NCBI RefSeq assembly: GCF_900112365.1
Contig: NZ_FOLQ01000019.1
Coordinates: forward strand, 1 to 64,000
Length of the DNA stretch: 64,000 nt
Source of the DNA: Spirosoma endophyticum
Lineage (GTDB): Bacteria > Bacteroidota > Bacteroidia > Cytophagales > Spirosomataceae
Direction: 5' to 3'
Shown here: one piece after another, positions 51,980 to 61,006 of the stretch
Position numbering within the stretch: the stretch's first letter is position 1
Layout: every line of letters begins with the position of its first letter
Notes under the pieces: model-generated
Told to the model about the DNA's origin: nothing
Databases searched by the model: none
Seen by the model: the letters and a program-made list of their open reading frames with translations, nothing else
Made by a program: the position numbers and the translations under genes

Positions 51980-52504
51980 TTACTGACATTCATCTGGTTG
52001 AAAGGATGAAATGCTAAGGTAGGGTTGTATAGCGATCATATCGGTATCGATTTCTTTGCCAGCCCGCAAGGCTTCCCGCTGATCGCCGTAGGCAATGAGT
52101 AGTTGATTATCAAGCGTATCAATCCAGGTCAGTGGATCGCTATACAATGAAATGGCAATTCTATGGGCCTCTTTATGATGCACATGCGATTGAATAATAT
52201 CGAACTTGAATTGCGTAAACGGAAGACATAATTTGCCGGATACGTTCGCAATGTCGGGGATGATCTGATTCAATTGCCGGATGTAGCCAATGGCGGCCGT
52301 ACTCGTCAGGTAGTGCAGTTTGTCGGCATTGGGGACATGCTCGACCAACTCCTGGAACGTAGCGTATTTGTTCTCCTGGTTATAAAATTGAGCCTGCATG
52401 AAAAATTCCATGTAGGTATCCTCAAACACGAATTTGTCCCACGCTTTTTGAGAGGCCGCGTCAATGATTTTTCGATAACACAGACGAATAAGTCCTTTTG
52501 TCAT
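51980..52504 (-). CDS. Hypothetical protein, 174 aa
   Basis: The start is placed at ATG 52504 (MTKGLIRLCYRKIIDAASQK). The longer open frame to 52621 runs through a palindromic repeat and is rejected. The product is soluble and helical, with FVFEDTYMEFFMQAQFYNQE, YATFQELVEHVPNADKLHYL and HRIAISLYSDPLTWIDTLDN. No family recognised. It ends four bases before the pirin start, suggesting co-expression. Confidence 0.6.
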   Translation of the reverse strand: MTKGLIRLCYRKIIDAASQKAWDKFVFEDTYMEFFMQAQFYNQENKYATFQELVEHVPNADKLHYLTSTAAIGYIRQLNQIIPDIANVSGKLCLPFTQFKFDIIQSHVHHKEAHRIAISLYSDPLTWIDTLDNQLLIAYGDQREALRAGKEIDTDMIAIQPYLSISSFQPDECQ

Positions 52505-52534
52505 TTTAAATACGTACCAAGCAGTTTTTACCAC

Positions 52535-52624
52535 AGCTTGTCCACAGAGATTAAATACCCGAAACCAGCACATAAATCTCTGTGATCTCTGTGCCGCGAC
52601 GGCGGACCGCTCTGTGGACAAGCT
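52535..52624. repeat. CACAGAG-type palindrome with GC-rich insert
   Basis: AGCTTGTCCACAGAG (52535-52549) and its exact complement (52610-52624) enclose a 60-base centre that holds two further CTCTGTG copies (52578 and 52587 region) and a GC-rich island CCGCGACGGCGGACCG. It is the third member of the family also seen at 36141 and 39370, and lies between two minus-strand genes. Confidence 0.75.
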
Positions 52625-52666
52625 AAAAAAGTTTAACCCTAGGCAACTATCAACTTTTTTGATTTC

Positions 52667-53419
52667 TTATGCACTTACGACAACATTGAACGCCAGTATG
52701 TATCCGGCAGATATACTACCCGTAACTGTGGCAATTTCAGTGGCGTAGGAGTCAGAAAATACGTTATCTCGCTCATTTTTTGTGTCTTGTGCGCCTTTCG
52801 TATAGCCATACGCCTGTGCTGTTGTGTAAACAGTATTCGAGATGTCGTAGGGAAAGGCGATTTGGGTAACCAGCAGCGACTTTCCCGAGGAATTATACAC
52901 GTGAACGTGTATGTGCGGGGCCCGGCCCGAATACCAGCCCGGAAAAATAGACGTAAATTTCACCAGACCGTTGGCATCGGATGTTTGACGGCCCCGCAGA
53001 AAGTCTACGCTTGTATAGTTGACGCTTTGCATACCGGTCCCGCCATATTCGGAATAGTATCCGTCTTTATCGCAATGCCAGATGTCGACCAGTGCACCCG
53101 ATAAGGCAGCACAGCTGTTGTTGCTATTTTTGATCGTAATGTTGATCGTAAAGGCCACCCCGGTTCGATCGGAACGGATATCAGACCGGACGAAATTAGC
53201 CGGAACTTTTGTTGGGAACGGTCCCTCGGTTTCGCTTGGCGAGACCTTGCAATCACTGGACGAACTGCCATTCGATGTGCCCGTCGACGTACCAGTTCCC
53301 GTCGTGGTGCTGGTAACCGGATCAACCGTTGACGATGAACAAGCCCCAACCATCGGGGTAATGGCTGCGATGCCCAGTAAGCTACCAAACCCTCTTTTCA
53401 AAAATTCAATCCGTTCCAT
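52667..53419 (-). CDS. Intradiol dioxygenase-like lipoprotein
   Basis: A 250-residue protein with lipobox-like MVGAC in the N-terminal signal, then a Thr/Gly/Ser-rich linker. The dioxygenase-like domain has SPSETEGPFPTK in part, GALVDIWHCDKDGYYSEYGG, FLRGRQTSDANGLVKFTSIF and GWYSGRAPHIHVHVYNS. The iron ligands of intradiol enzymes (two Tyr, two His) can be placed in YYSEY, GWYSG and PHIHVHV. Lipidated members are common in Bacteroidota; the substrate is unknown and may not be catechol. Confidence 0.82.
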   Translation of the reverse strand: MERIEFLKRGFGSLLGIAAITPMVGACSSSTVDPVTSTTTGTGTSTGTSNGSSSSDCKVSPSETEGPFPTKVPANFVRSDIRSDRTGVAFTINITIKNSNNSCAALSGALVDIWHCDKDGYYSEYGGTGMQSVNYTSVDFLRGRQTSDANGLVKFTSIFPGWYSGRAPHIHVHVYNSSGKSLLVTQIAFPYDISNTVYTTAQAYGYTKGAQDTKNERDNVFSDSYATEIATVTGSISAGYILAFNVVVSA

Positions 53420-53566
53420 AGTTATTAGTTAGTAGGCATTAAGATTACGTTGTATACCAGTCATTACGACGACCGGGTACAGATCGTTGCCCGCTGAGGT
53501 TGTTTTGAGGTAAACAGCCCAATTGTGTCGGTTAATCAAACACTGCGTGTTGACGTGAAAACCGAA

Positions 53567-54289
53567 CTACAAACCAAACTGCCGAAAGAAATCGGCTTCG
53601 TAACTAGCGCCAATTGGAATCTCGCGGCCTGCCAGCAGAATCGTCTTGCTCTGTACGGCTTCGATGCGGTTGAGCGGCACAATGTAAGACCGATGCACCC
53701 GAATGAATCGCTCGGTGGCCCGGCCAGTTTCAGGAAGTTGCTGCAGCATGGCTTTCATGGTCATGCGGCAAACAATAGGTTTATCGCTCTGACGATGAAT
53801 TTTGAGGTAGTCATCCAGGCCTTCGATGTACAAAATATCGGATAGCGGTACCTGATATAACTTGTAATCAGCCCGGACATATAGATACGTTTCGTCAGTT
53901 TTATCGGTCCGTTGCTGCCATTGATGGAAACCTTCGGCTTTGTTAACGGCCTGCAAAAACCGCTCGAACGTGAAGGGTTTCAATAGATAATCGACGGCAT
54001 TGAGCGTAAAGCCTTCCACGGCAAACTCGGCGTAGGCGGTGGTGAAAATGACCATTAATGGCTGTGCTGAAGGCTTTTGCGTGGTGACCCGGTAAAAATC
54101 AATCCCTGACATCGAGGGCATATTTATATCTAAAAACAGGAGATCAGTCGGGAACTGCTCCAGATGCCGAAGTGCCTCGTCGGTACGCGTAAATGTCTTT
54201 TGCAGATCGATAAAATTCACCTGCTGGCAGAAGTGCGAAAGCACGCGGAGAGCAGGGGGCTCGTCGTCTAAAGCAATGGCGCGGATCAT
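53567..54289 (-). CDS. LytTR-family response regulator
   Basis: A 240-residue regulator. The receiver has IAL​DDEPPALRV at the start, the phospho-acceptor Asp in LLFLDINMPSMSG and Lys in DYLLKPFTFERF. The LytTR domain has YLYVRADYKLYQVPLSDILY, IEGLDDYLKIH and FIRVHRSYIVPLNRIEAV. It overlaps the kinase gene upstream by ATGA (54286-54289), so the two are translated together as a two-component system. Targets unknown. Confidence 0.9.
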   Translation of the reverse strand: MIRAIALDDEPPALRVLSHFCQQVNFIDLQKTFTRTDEALRHLEQFPTDLLFLDINMPSMSGIDFYRVTTQKPSAQPLMVIFTTAYAEFAVEGFTLNAVDYLLKPFTFERFLQAVNKAEGFHQWQQRTDKTDETYLYVRADYKLYQVPLSDILYIEGLDDYLKIHRQSDKPIVCRMTMKAMLQQLPETGRATERFIRVHRSYIVPLNRIEAVQSKTILLAGREIPIGASYEADFFRQFGL

Positions 54290-55401
54290 GACAGGGTAAT
54301 GGATAAATCGACCGTAAAACTAGCTGGTTTGTCGCTGATAATCAGTTGATGACGATCTGGATACAAGAGTTGCAGACGGGCTTTTGTATTGGTCAAACCA
54401 ATGCCGCTGGCAACCGCCGTTGGCTGAAACACCCGTACTTTTTTATTTGCTACGTAGCAGCGCAGGCCATTATCCTGAATAGAGATACTGACCTGAATAG
54501 CCGACGGTTCTTCGGGACTAACCCCGTATTTGAACGCATTTTCGATAAATGAAATCAGCAGAAGGGGCGCAATCTGTTTGCCATTCGCATGCCCCTCAAC
54601 CGTGAAATCAATCTGTGCCGTTTCGCCCAGCCTCAGTCGTTGCAAAGCAATATACTGACCAATGTATTCCAGTTCATTACGTAGTGACACCTGATTTTTC
54701 TGCGACTCCTGTATCACGTAGCGCAGAAACGAAGACAGTTTGACAATGGCGTCAGCCGTCGGTGGCGATTCGATAATGGCCAATGAATAGATACTATTGA
54801 GCGTATTGAACAGAAAATGAGGATTGATCTGGGCTTTCAGATAGGATAGTTCGGTCTGGATTTTTTCGCGTTCCGTTTCGCGCCATCGGTTGTTGATACG
54901 TAGCGCGAGGGCTAACAGGAATCCAACCAGTGTCAGGAAAAAAGTCTGGCTCAGTTCTGACGGTAATCCTGACCGTTGAGAACCCGATTCTGGGAAATGA
55001 CCTGGCGGGAACGGTGGCCGATCTTCGCCTGCAAAGGGCGGTGGCGGCATCCGGTCCATTTTTTCTAAGGATAGCGGTGGACCCTGACGCATGGCTGGCT
55101 GATCCCTTCCCTGGCGATTGATGACAACAAGTGTGCCGTCAATGAGCAAAAAACAGCCTACTGAGTAGAGACCATAGAGAAAATACTTCCGCTTAAAAAA
55201 AAGCTTCGGAATCAGGACGTAGTAGTTCGTATAGAAAAAGGCAATCGTCAGCAGATACGACACCAGGTTACGCTGCTCATGCGGATTGACGGGTAGTTCC
55301 GCCAGCTTTGAAAAACCATCCTCCGCCAGAACGTAGGGCAGGCTGAGAAAGGCCAGGCAACTGAGCAGGTGAATCGCGACTTGCGTAAACCGATTATTCA
55401 T
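54286..55401 (-). CDS. LytS-type sensor histidine kinase
   Basis: A 371-residue kinase. Four transmembrane helices occupy about residues 8-90 and 150-170, with a Pro-rich loop between (MDRMPPPPFAGEDRPPFPPG). The phospho-acceptor region is LSYLKAQINPHFLFNTLNSIYSL, typical of PF06580, followed by LLLISFIENAFKYGVSPEEP and GIGLTNTKARLQLLYP of the ATPase domain. It phosphorylates the LytTR regulator encoded directly downstream. The long proline-rich periplasmic loop is unusual and may sense the cell surface. Confidence 0.9.
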   Translation of the reverse strand: MNNRFTQVAIHLLSCLAFLSLPYVLAEDGFSKLAELPVNPHEQRNLVSYLLTIAFFYTNYYVLIPKLFFKRKYFLYGLYSVGCFLLIDGTLVVINRQGRDQPAMRQGPPLSLEKMDRMPPPPFAGEDRPPFPPGHFPESGSQRSGLPSELSQTFFLTLVGFLLALALRINNRWRETEREKIQTELSYLKAQINPHFLFNTLNSIYSLAIIESPPTADAIVKLSSFLRYVIQESQKNQVSLRNELEYIGQYIALQRLRLGETAQIDFTVEGHANGKQIAPLLLISFIENAFKYGVSPEEPSAIQVSISIQDNGLRCYVANKKVRVFQPTAVASGIGLTNTKARLQLLYPDRHQLIISDKPASFTVDLSITLS

Positions 55402-55496
55402 GGAAGAAAGTTACTCCCGAATCAGCTAATCTGACTTTGTCGCTACGTTGAATTGCGGTTGATGGGCAGAATGTGTCGGTGAATAGAAGGGGCGAC

Positions 55497-56087
55497 TTAC
55501 ATAATTCGCCCCGAGTTCTCGCTGACAAACGCTCCCCAGGCACCTTTTTTAGTCTTTTTGCCGGGGGCAACAGGAAGGGCATTCTCGTGGAAATGATGGC
55601 AAATGGCAATCGCCAGCGCATCCGTCGCGTCGAAAAATTTAGGATCTAACGTTTCTTTTAATAGATGCCCCACCATCTGTGACACCTGGTCTTTCGTTGC
55701 GTTTCCGTTGCCCGTTACCGACTGTTTGATACGTCGGGGGGCATACTCCACAATGGGGATATTGCGTGATAAAGCTGCTGCCATCACGACGCCCTGCGCC
55801 CGGCCCAGCTTGAGCATTACCTGCACGTTTTTGCCAAAAAACGGGTCTTCAATCGACATCTCATCGGGGTGATATTCGTCGATCAGCCGCACAATGGTTT
55901 CGTAGAGTTTCTGGAGCTTAAGTTGATACGTACTATATTTGGTCAACTGAACGACGCCGTATTGCATCATGCTCATGACGCCCCCTTTCACCGAAATGAT
56001 GCCGTAACCGGCAACTTGTGTTCCGGGATCGACACCGAGAATGATTTTTTCTTTGGTGATGGCAGATAAATTTGGCGCGACAATCAT
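55497..56087 (-). CDS. ruvC: Holliday junction endonuclease RuvC
   Basis: A 196-residue protein from ATG 56087 (MIVAPNLSAITKEKIILGVD); an ATG at 56168 would overlap the divergent gene. Catalytic acids: Asp in ILGVDPGTQVAGYG, Glu in MSIEDPFFGKNVQ, and Asp residues in FDATDALAIAICHH. VKQSVTGNGNATKDQVSQM is the DNA-contact segment. RuvC dimers resolve Holliday junctions made by RuvAB. The C-terminal tail is rich in Lys. Confidence 0.94.
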   Translation of the reverse strand: MIVAPNLSAITKEKIILGVDPGTQVAGYGIISVKGGVMSMMQYGVVQLTKYSTYQLKLQKLYETIVRLIDEYHPDEMSIEDPFFGKNVQVMLKLGRAQGVVMAAALSRNIPIVEYAPRRIKQSVTGNGNATKDQVSQMVGHLLKETLDPKFFDATDALAIAICHHFHENALPVAPGKKTKKGAWGAFVSENSGRIM

Positions 56088-56124
56088 AATTAGGGTGGGG
56101 CAGTAGGCTCTTATACAAAGTAAC

Positions 56125-57099
56125 GTGTTCTCATTTGTTTTGTCGCTGAAACCAGGTAAAAAAATCATCCTCTGGGGTAAAATCGCCGTTTTTGTCGGCC
56201 TTATTGCCTACATCGGCTATGTACTTCGGCAACAGCAGTTCGACTGGACAACGGTGCGCACGCAACTGCAAACAGTCGATCACCCGGAGCGTTGGGCCAT
56301 AACGCTTTTGGTGCTTACGCCCATTAACTGGGGATTGGAAGCTTTAAAATGGCAAATCCTGCTCCAGCGTGTTCAGAAAACCTCCTTTTGGGATGCCTAC
56401 CGAGGGGTGCTGGCGGGTGTTTCGCTGGGGTTTGCGTTACCGGCGCAATTGGGCGATACAGCCGGTCGGGTGCTCTCGTTACGTACTAACCGGGCTGAGG
56501 CCGTTGGCGCGTCGCTGGTGTCGGGCGGCATGCAGTTCTATGTCGCACTGGTCTTTGGAGCAGTTGCCTGGGCGCATCACCTGACCGTTGTCCCAGAGCG
56601 AGCGACACCGACTGGCCAATGGTTGCTGGTTTTATTCACGATTCTGTCTTTAGGTGGTGTGGGATTCGGGCTGGTACGCAGACGGCTTGTCAGGTGGTTG
56701 GAAAAGCGTCCGGGCCTGAACCAATTTTCGGAATATTGGAACGTAGCGGGACTCTATTCGGATAAAGAAATTGGGCTGGCGCTCAGTGTTGCTGGCTTGC
56801 GCTACGTTATTTTTTTGATACAATTCTATCTGGCGATGCGTCTGGTGGGAATAACCTTGCCGTTGGATATTTCGGCGTCGGGCATTGGCTTGGTATTTCT
56901 GGCGAAAACCATCACACCAGCGTTCAACTTACTTAGCGATTTGGGTGTTCGGGAAGCAGCTTCGCTTTGGGTTTTTGCTCCGTTTGGCGTGCAAGCTCCA
57001 ATACTGATTACGGCAACGCTGACGCTCTGGATCGCCAACGTATTGACACCTGTATTGGTAGGACTTATTTGGGTCTGGAAACTGAAGATTAGTCAATAG
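56125..57099 (+). CDS. YbhN/AglD-type flippase-like membrane protein
   Basis: A 324-residue membrane protein with about eight helices, starting at GTG 56125. NWGLEALKWQILLQRVQK, AYRGVLAGVSLGFALPAQLG DTAGRVL in two parts, and LVFLAKTITPAFNLLSDLGVREAA are typical of the lysylphosphatidylglycerol synthase/flippase-like (UPF0104) family. It is the first gene of a cluster with two GT2 enzymes and a deacetylase, so a role in moving a lipid-linked sugar is likely. Its stop codon lies in the repeat at 57091. Confidence 0.83.
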   Translation: MFSFVLSLKPGKKIILWGKIAVFVGLIAYIGYVLRQQQFDWTTVRTQLQTVDHPERWAITLLVLTPINWGLEALKWQILLQRVQKTSFWDAYRGVLAGVSLGFALPAQLGDTAGRVLSLRTNRAEAVGASLVSGGMQFYVALVFGAVAWAHHLTVVPERATPTGQWLLVLFTILSLGGVGFGLVRRRLVRWLEKRPGLNQFSEYWNVAGLYSDKEIGLALSVAGLRYVIFLIQFYLAMRLVGITLPLDISASGIGLVFLAKTITPAFNLLSDLGVREAASLWVFAPFGVQAPILITATLTLWIANVLTPVLVGLIWVWKLKISQ

Positions 57100-57120
57100 T
57101 TGTCAGTCAACAGTCGATAG
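57091..57120. repeat. Heptamer tandem repeat at gene end
   Basis: AGTCAAT, AGTTGTC, AGTCAAC and AGTCGAT follow one another with period seven. The first unit contains the final Ser-Gln codons and the TAG stop of the flippase-like gene. Related units occur at 60042, 62660, 62912 and 62946. Confidence 0.7.
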
Positions 57121-57166
57121 GGGGGGGCTGGTAGGCTATTAAGTAAGAAGTGACGACTGTATAGTA

Positions 57167-58297
57167 ATGACTTTAATGACTATTTTTTTACTGGCAGTCA
57201 GTTTGCTTTATGCGCTGTTTACACTAACGCTCTGGGTTACCTGGTTACGAATGCCTTCGTTTAATGCCGGAGCCAGTCTGCCTAACGGTCCATACATTAC
57301 GGTCATTATCCCTGTCCGTAACGAAGCTAACAACATCGCAAACTTATTGAATGACCTCACTGAGCAAACTTACGCTCGTTTTGAGGTCATTGTTGCTGAC
57401 GACTCATCCACGGATGATACGCTCCGTATCGTTACAGAATACGCTGGAAAGGCTCCCTTTGCCCTTCATCCTCTGCCCTTAACCAACGAGCGAACGGCGT
57501 CGCCCAAGAAGCGGGCAATCACGCAAAGTATCGCGCTGGCAACTGGTGATCTAATTGTTACGACCGATGGTGACTGTCGGGTGGGTACACGTTGGCTAGC
57601 TACCCTGGCTGCTTTCTACCAGAAGACAGGGGCAAAACTGATTTCGGCCCCTGTAACCTTTACCGCCGAACGTAGCATCGTTGATTCGTTACAAACGGTC
57701 GAATTTTCCAGCCTGATCGGTACCGGTGCCTGTACGCTGGCCCTTGGCTACCCAACCATGTGCAACGGGGCCAACCTTTGCTACGTAAAAGAAGTATTTA
57801 GCGAAGTGGGCGGTTTTTCCGGAGTCGATCATCTGGCGTCGGGCGACGATGAATTTCTGATGCATAAAATTGCGGCTCGCTATCCAGATGGCGTTCAATT
57901 CCTGAAAAGTCCTGATGCAATTGTCAGAACACAGGCGCATCAGTCGTGGGCGGCATTTTATAACCAGCGGAAACGATGGGCCAGTAAGTGGAAGGCTTAC
58001 GAAAGCTATTTGCCCTCGCTGCTGGCGGTGTTTGTTTTCCTGAGTAACGCGGCTCCAGTTGTGGCGATGGCTGGCTGGTTACTAGGATTTTTAAACGGAA
58101 ATATGGGTCTTTTCGTTATTGGCTTGAAAGCCATCCCGGAGTTTTTGTTTTTACGTCAAGTTCTTGTTTTTTTACAAAAAAAATCGTCCGTAGGCGTCAT
58201 TCCATTGACCCAATTGATCTATCCGCTCTATGTACTTTTCTTCGGGCTGGCCGCTCAGGGAAAAGGCTATGAATGGAAAGGACGAAATCTTAACTGA
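57167..58297 (+). CDS. GT2 membrane glycosyltransferase
   Basis: A 376-residue protein with an N-terminal membrane helix (IFLLAVSLLYALFTLTLWV) and two or three more at the C-terminus. GT-A motifs: VIIPVRNEANNIANLLND, VIVADDSSTDDTL, LIVTTDGDCRVG and the processive-type QRKRWASKW. It is likely a processive enzyme building a polysaccharide from UDP-sugars, coupled with the deacetylase and second GT2 genes that follow. The stop TGA overlaps the hairpin at 58296. Confidence 0.87.
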   Translation: MTLMTIFLLAVSLLYALFTLTLWVTWLRMPSFNAGASLPNGPYITVIIPVRNEANNIANLLNDLTEQTYARFEVIVADDSSTDDTLRIVTEYAGKAPFALHPLPLTNERTASPKKRAITQSIALATGDLIVTTDGDCRVGTRWLATLAAFYQKTGAKLISAPVTFTAERSIVDSLQTVEFSSLIGTGACTLALGYPTMCNGANLCYVKEVFSEVGGFSGVDHLASGDDEFLMHKIAARYPDGVQFLKSPDAIVRTQAHQSWAAFYNQRKRWASKWKAYESYLPSLLAVFVFLSNAAPVVAMAGWLLGFLNGNMGLFVIGLKAIPEFLFLRQVLVFLQKKSSVGVIPLTQLIYPLYVLFFGLAAQGKGYEWKGRNLN

Positions 58298-58377
58298 TAT
58301 AGGATATATGGTATAAGATGTGTGCGTTTTGAGTACATCCTATACCATATATCCTATATCATAAATCATACATCCCT
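58296..58377. repeat. Hairpin of heptamer repeats, 26-bp arms
   Basis: Arms 58296-58321 and 58335-58360 pair with one mismatch. The right side continues as six units of seven bases from 58336: CATCCTA, TACCATA, TATCCTA, TATCATA, AATCATA, CATCCCT. It fills the space between the GT2 stop codon and the TTG start of the deacetylase gene. Confidence 0.8.
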
Positions 58378-59025
58378 TTGTCATTCTTTCTCCATAAGTC
58401 CAATTTTTTGCTCCGAACGGTGTACCCCGAGTTCTGGTGGAAGATCGAAGATAGAGTCGAACCAACGATTTATCTGACGTTCGATGATGGGCCAATCCCG
58501 GACGTGACGGAATTTGTGCTGGAGCAACTGGACAAATTTGCGGCACAGGCTACGTTTTTCTGCATTGGCGATAATGTTCAGAAACATCGGGACATTCTGT
58601 ATAAAGTGCTCGAAGCGGGGCATATGGTCGGGAATCATACGTTCAATCACCTGAACGGCTGGAAAACGGACGATGCGATCTATCTGGAAAATATCCAAAA
58701 ATGCCAGGCGCAGTTAGGCGTTGAAACGTCCCTGTTTCGGCCACCCTATGGCCGGATTAGAAAGTCGCAGGTGGCGGAGGTGCTGGAAAATTACTCAATT
58801 CTTATGTGGGACGTATTGACCGGTGATTTTGACCGTAAATTGCCCGCTGATGTGTGTTTGCGTAAAACCATTCAATACACCGAACCGGGTTCCATCGTCG
58901 TCTTCCACGATAGTTTGAAAGCCTGGCCGACGATGCGCTACGTGTTGCCGCGGATGCTGGCTTATTTTTCTGATCGCGGCTACTCATTTCGGTCTGTTCC
59001 GCAGCCTACCTATGCTGGCTACTGA
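58378..59025 (+). CDS. Polysaccharide deacetylase (NodB-type), TTG start
   Basis: A 215-residue NodB-fold carbohydrate esterase 4. The first metal motif is YLTFDDGPIPDVTEF, the second GHMVGNHTFNHLNGW (His-x3-His), and the third SLFRPPYGRIRKSQ. The general base region is LMWDVLTGDFDR, with VVFHDS near the end. There is no signal peptide, so it may act at the cytoplasmic face or be misassigned at the N-terminus. It starts at TTG 58378, just after the hairpin. It probably deacetylates the glycan made by the flanking GT2 enzymes. Confidence 0.87.
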   Translation: MSFFLHKSNFLLRTVYPEFWWKIEDRVEPTIYLTFDDGPIPDVTEFVLEQLDKFAAQATFFCIGDNVQKHRDILYKVLEAGHMVGNHTFNHLNGWKTDDAIYLENIQKCQAQLGVETSLFRPPYGRIRKSQVAEVLENYSILMWDVLTGDFDRKLPADVCLRKTIQYTEPGSIVVFHDSLKAWPTMRYVLPRMLAYFSDRGYSFRSVPQPTYAGY

Positions 59026-60043
59026 CCAACCAGCCGCGCATCGGTCAGACCGGGATTATCCGCAGATCAGTATCCTGATTGCCGCACGCAATGAAGAAGC
59101 GACTATTCTTGATTGCGTGCAGGCCATAACCCAGCTTGATTACCCGTCTGATGCCGTTGAGGTGCTGATTGGCGATGACCAGTCTACCGACCGAACCGGC
59201 TCCCTTATAACCGACTTTATCGCTGACAAACCGAATTTTCAACTGGTTACAATAAACGAAAGTCGGATAGGCCTGATTGGTAAAGCCAACGTACTGGCGC
59301 AGTTAGCGCACGTGGCGCGTGGCCAGTTTCTCTTTTTCACGGATGCCGATACGCAGGTGACGCCCGAATGGCTCACCGAAATGAGCCGTCAGTTTATGGA
59401 ATCGGTTGGTATCGTTACGGGCGTTACGTTGCCCATGGGCCCAAAACTCTTTCACAAACTTCAGACCATCGACTGGCTTTATAACCTCACCCTGACGCAT
59501 TTGATGAGTAGTATGGGCGTTCCCGTTACCGCTATGGGCAACAATATGGCTGTCAGTCGGGTGGCTTATGAGGCCGTTGGCGGGTATGAATCGCTGCCGT
59601 TTTCAGTGGTTGAGGATTATATACTGTTTCAGGCAATTGTGGCAAAAGGATATGCTTTTCGAAATTTGCTGAGTGAGCAGGTGCTGGCGCACACTAAGCC
59701 GGTCGATACGTTCCGGGCGTTCCTGCAACAACGTAAACGCTGGATGCGTGGTGCGATGAGCTTACCTGTCTGGATGGTTGTTTCACTGTATGCACAATAC
59801 CTGGCGGTGCCGCTATTGTTGCTGCTGGCCTGGTTCTCGCCCGTGCTGGCCGTTGGTTTATACGTAGTGAAATTGTTCATTCAAACGCTGGTCATTTCAT
59901 TCGGATCAGGCCGACTGCGGCAAACCAACTTATGGCCTTACGCGTTGCTATTCGAGATTTACCAACTCATTATCGGGCCGCTATCGGTTATTTATTACTT
60001 TTTACCCACGCCCATTGATTGGAAAGGAAGGAAATATAACTAG
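59012..60043 (+). CDS. GT2 membrane glycosyltransferase
   Basis: A 343-residue protein that overlaps the deacetylase gene by 14 bases. GT-A motifs: ISILIAARNEEATILDCVQA, LIGDDQSTDRTGSL, FLFFTDADTQVTPEW and the processive QQRKRWMRGAMSLPVW. Two or three C-terminal membrane helices follow (YLAVPLLLLLAWFSPVLAV). Together with the GT2 at 57167 and the deacetylase it forms a small polysaccharide or glycolipid synthesis operon. The final codon and stop adjoin a heptamer repeat. Confidence 0.87.
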   Translation: MLATDQPAAHRSDRDYPQISILIAARNEEATILDCVQAITQLDYPSDAVEVLIGDDQSTDRTGSLITDFIADKPNFQLVTINESRIGLIGKANVLAQLAHVARGQFLFFTDADTQVTPEWLTEMSRQFMESVGIVTGVTLPMGPKLFHKLQTIDWLYNLTLTHLMSSMGVPVTAMGNNMAVSRVAYEAVGGYESLPFSVVEDYILFQAIVAKGYAFRNLLSEQVLAHTKPVDTFRAFLQQRKRWMRGAMSLPVWMVVSLYAQYLAVPLLLLLAWFSPVLAVGLYVVKLFIQTLVISFGSGRLRQTNLWPYALLFEIYQLIIGPLSVIYYFLPTPIDWKGRKYN

Positions 60044-60118
60044 TCAACAGTTGCCAGTCGTTGGTTAATAGCAATTTTTCGCTGACGACTACAACCATTA
60101 ACTAACGACTACCAGCTT
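60042..60118. repeat. Inverted pair of heptamer repeats
   Basis: Left side units AGTCAAC, AGTTGCC, AGTCGTT, GGTTAAT (60042-60069); right side a complementary run of GACTACA/ACCATTA/ACTAACG type (about 60087-60114). The two sides can pair as a hairpin filling the gap between the GT2 and tatD genes. Confidence 0.6.
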
Positions 60119-60925
60119 ATGACTTTTATCGACACCCACGCCCATATTTACGACGACCAGTTTGACGACGACCGGGACGTAATGCTGCATCGCGCTGAAA
60201 CACAGTTGGTAAGCCAGATCTGGATGCCTAATTGCGCTCGTGAAACCGTGCCCGGCATGATGGCTCTCGCCGAACAATACCCGGAACGCTGCCTACCGAT
60301 GATGGGCCTGCATCCAGCCTACGTTACCGATACGTTTGCGGATGAACTGGCGAATGTGGAAGACCAATTAAGTCGCCATGCGTTTATGGCCGTTGGCGAA
60401 ATCGGCCTGGATTTTTACTGGGATATGAGCTTTGTGGATCAGCAGTTCGTCGCCTTCGAAACGCAGTTGCGTTGGGCAGCAGAACAGAAGTTACCCGTTT
60501 CGATGCATACCCGTTCCGGTCACGATCGAAACGCCTTTTCCGAAGCGGCTGACCTCATTGAGAAATTGGCACTACCCGGGCTAACGGGTATTTTTCATTG
60601 TTTCGTGGGTACGCTCGACGAAGCTAATCGAGCTATTAACTTAGGGTTCAAACTCGGTATTGGAGGTGTTAGTACGTTTAAAAACGGCGGTTTACACACT
60701 GTTCTGCCGCACGTTGACCTGGCGCAACTGGTGCTCGAAACCGACGCTCCTTACCTCGCACCAGTGCCGTATCGGGGGAAACGTAACGAACCTTCTTACG
60801 TACAAATCATAGCCCAACGCATTGCCGATCTAAAACAGATTAGCCTGGACGACGTAGCTCGCCATACCACCGCCAACGCGCTATCCTTACTACCAGCCCT
60901 TTACGCGAATTTATTACCGGATTGA
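60119..60925 (+). CDS. tatD: TatD-family metal-dependent hydrolase
   Basis: A 268-residue amidohydrolase-fold nuclease. Metal ligands: the HxH of FIDTHAHIYDDQF, Glu in VGEIGLDFYW, His in VSMHTRSGHD and in GIFHCFVGT, and Asp in LVLETDAPYLAP. TatD proteins are 3'-5' exonucleases and deoxyribonucleases active in DNA repair. Length is normal. It ends about 28 bases before an inverted repeat at 60954. Confidence 0.93.
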   Translation: MTFIDTHAHIYDDQFDDDRDVMLHRAETQLVSQIWMPNCARETVPGMMALAEQYPERCLPMMGLHPAYVTDTFADELANVEDQLSRHAFMAVGEIGLDFYWDMSFVDQQFVAFETQLRWAAEQKLPVSMHTRSGHDRNAFSEAADLIEKLALPGLTGIFHCFVGTLDEANRAINLGFKLGIGGVSTFKNGGLHTVLPHVDLAQLVLETDAPYLAPVPYRGKRNEPSYVQIIAQRIADLKQISLDDVARHTTANALSLLPALYANLLPD

Positions 60926-60953
60926 CATATCCAGGGAACGAGCCGCATTCGGC

Positions 60954-60992
60954 TTCAGCCCATGTTGCTTTTGACAAAAATTACGGGCTGAA
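60954..60992. terminator. Hairpin between tatD and asparaginase gene
   Basis: TTCAGCCC (60954-60961) pairs with GGGCTGAA (60985-60992) around a 23-base loop. It lies directly before the start of the asparaginase gene and could be a terminator, a translational control hairpin, or part of a dispersed repeat. Confidence 0.4.
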
Positions 60993-61006
60993 ACCCGTAC
61001 ATACCG

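Noticed and set aside
52505-52621. In-frame N-terminal extension of the 174-residue protein to 52621
   Set aside because: The extension runs through the palindromic repeat at 52535-52624 and has a Ser/Arg/Cys-rich, non-conserved composition; ATG 52504 gives a natural start.
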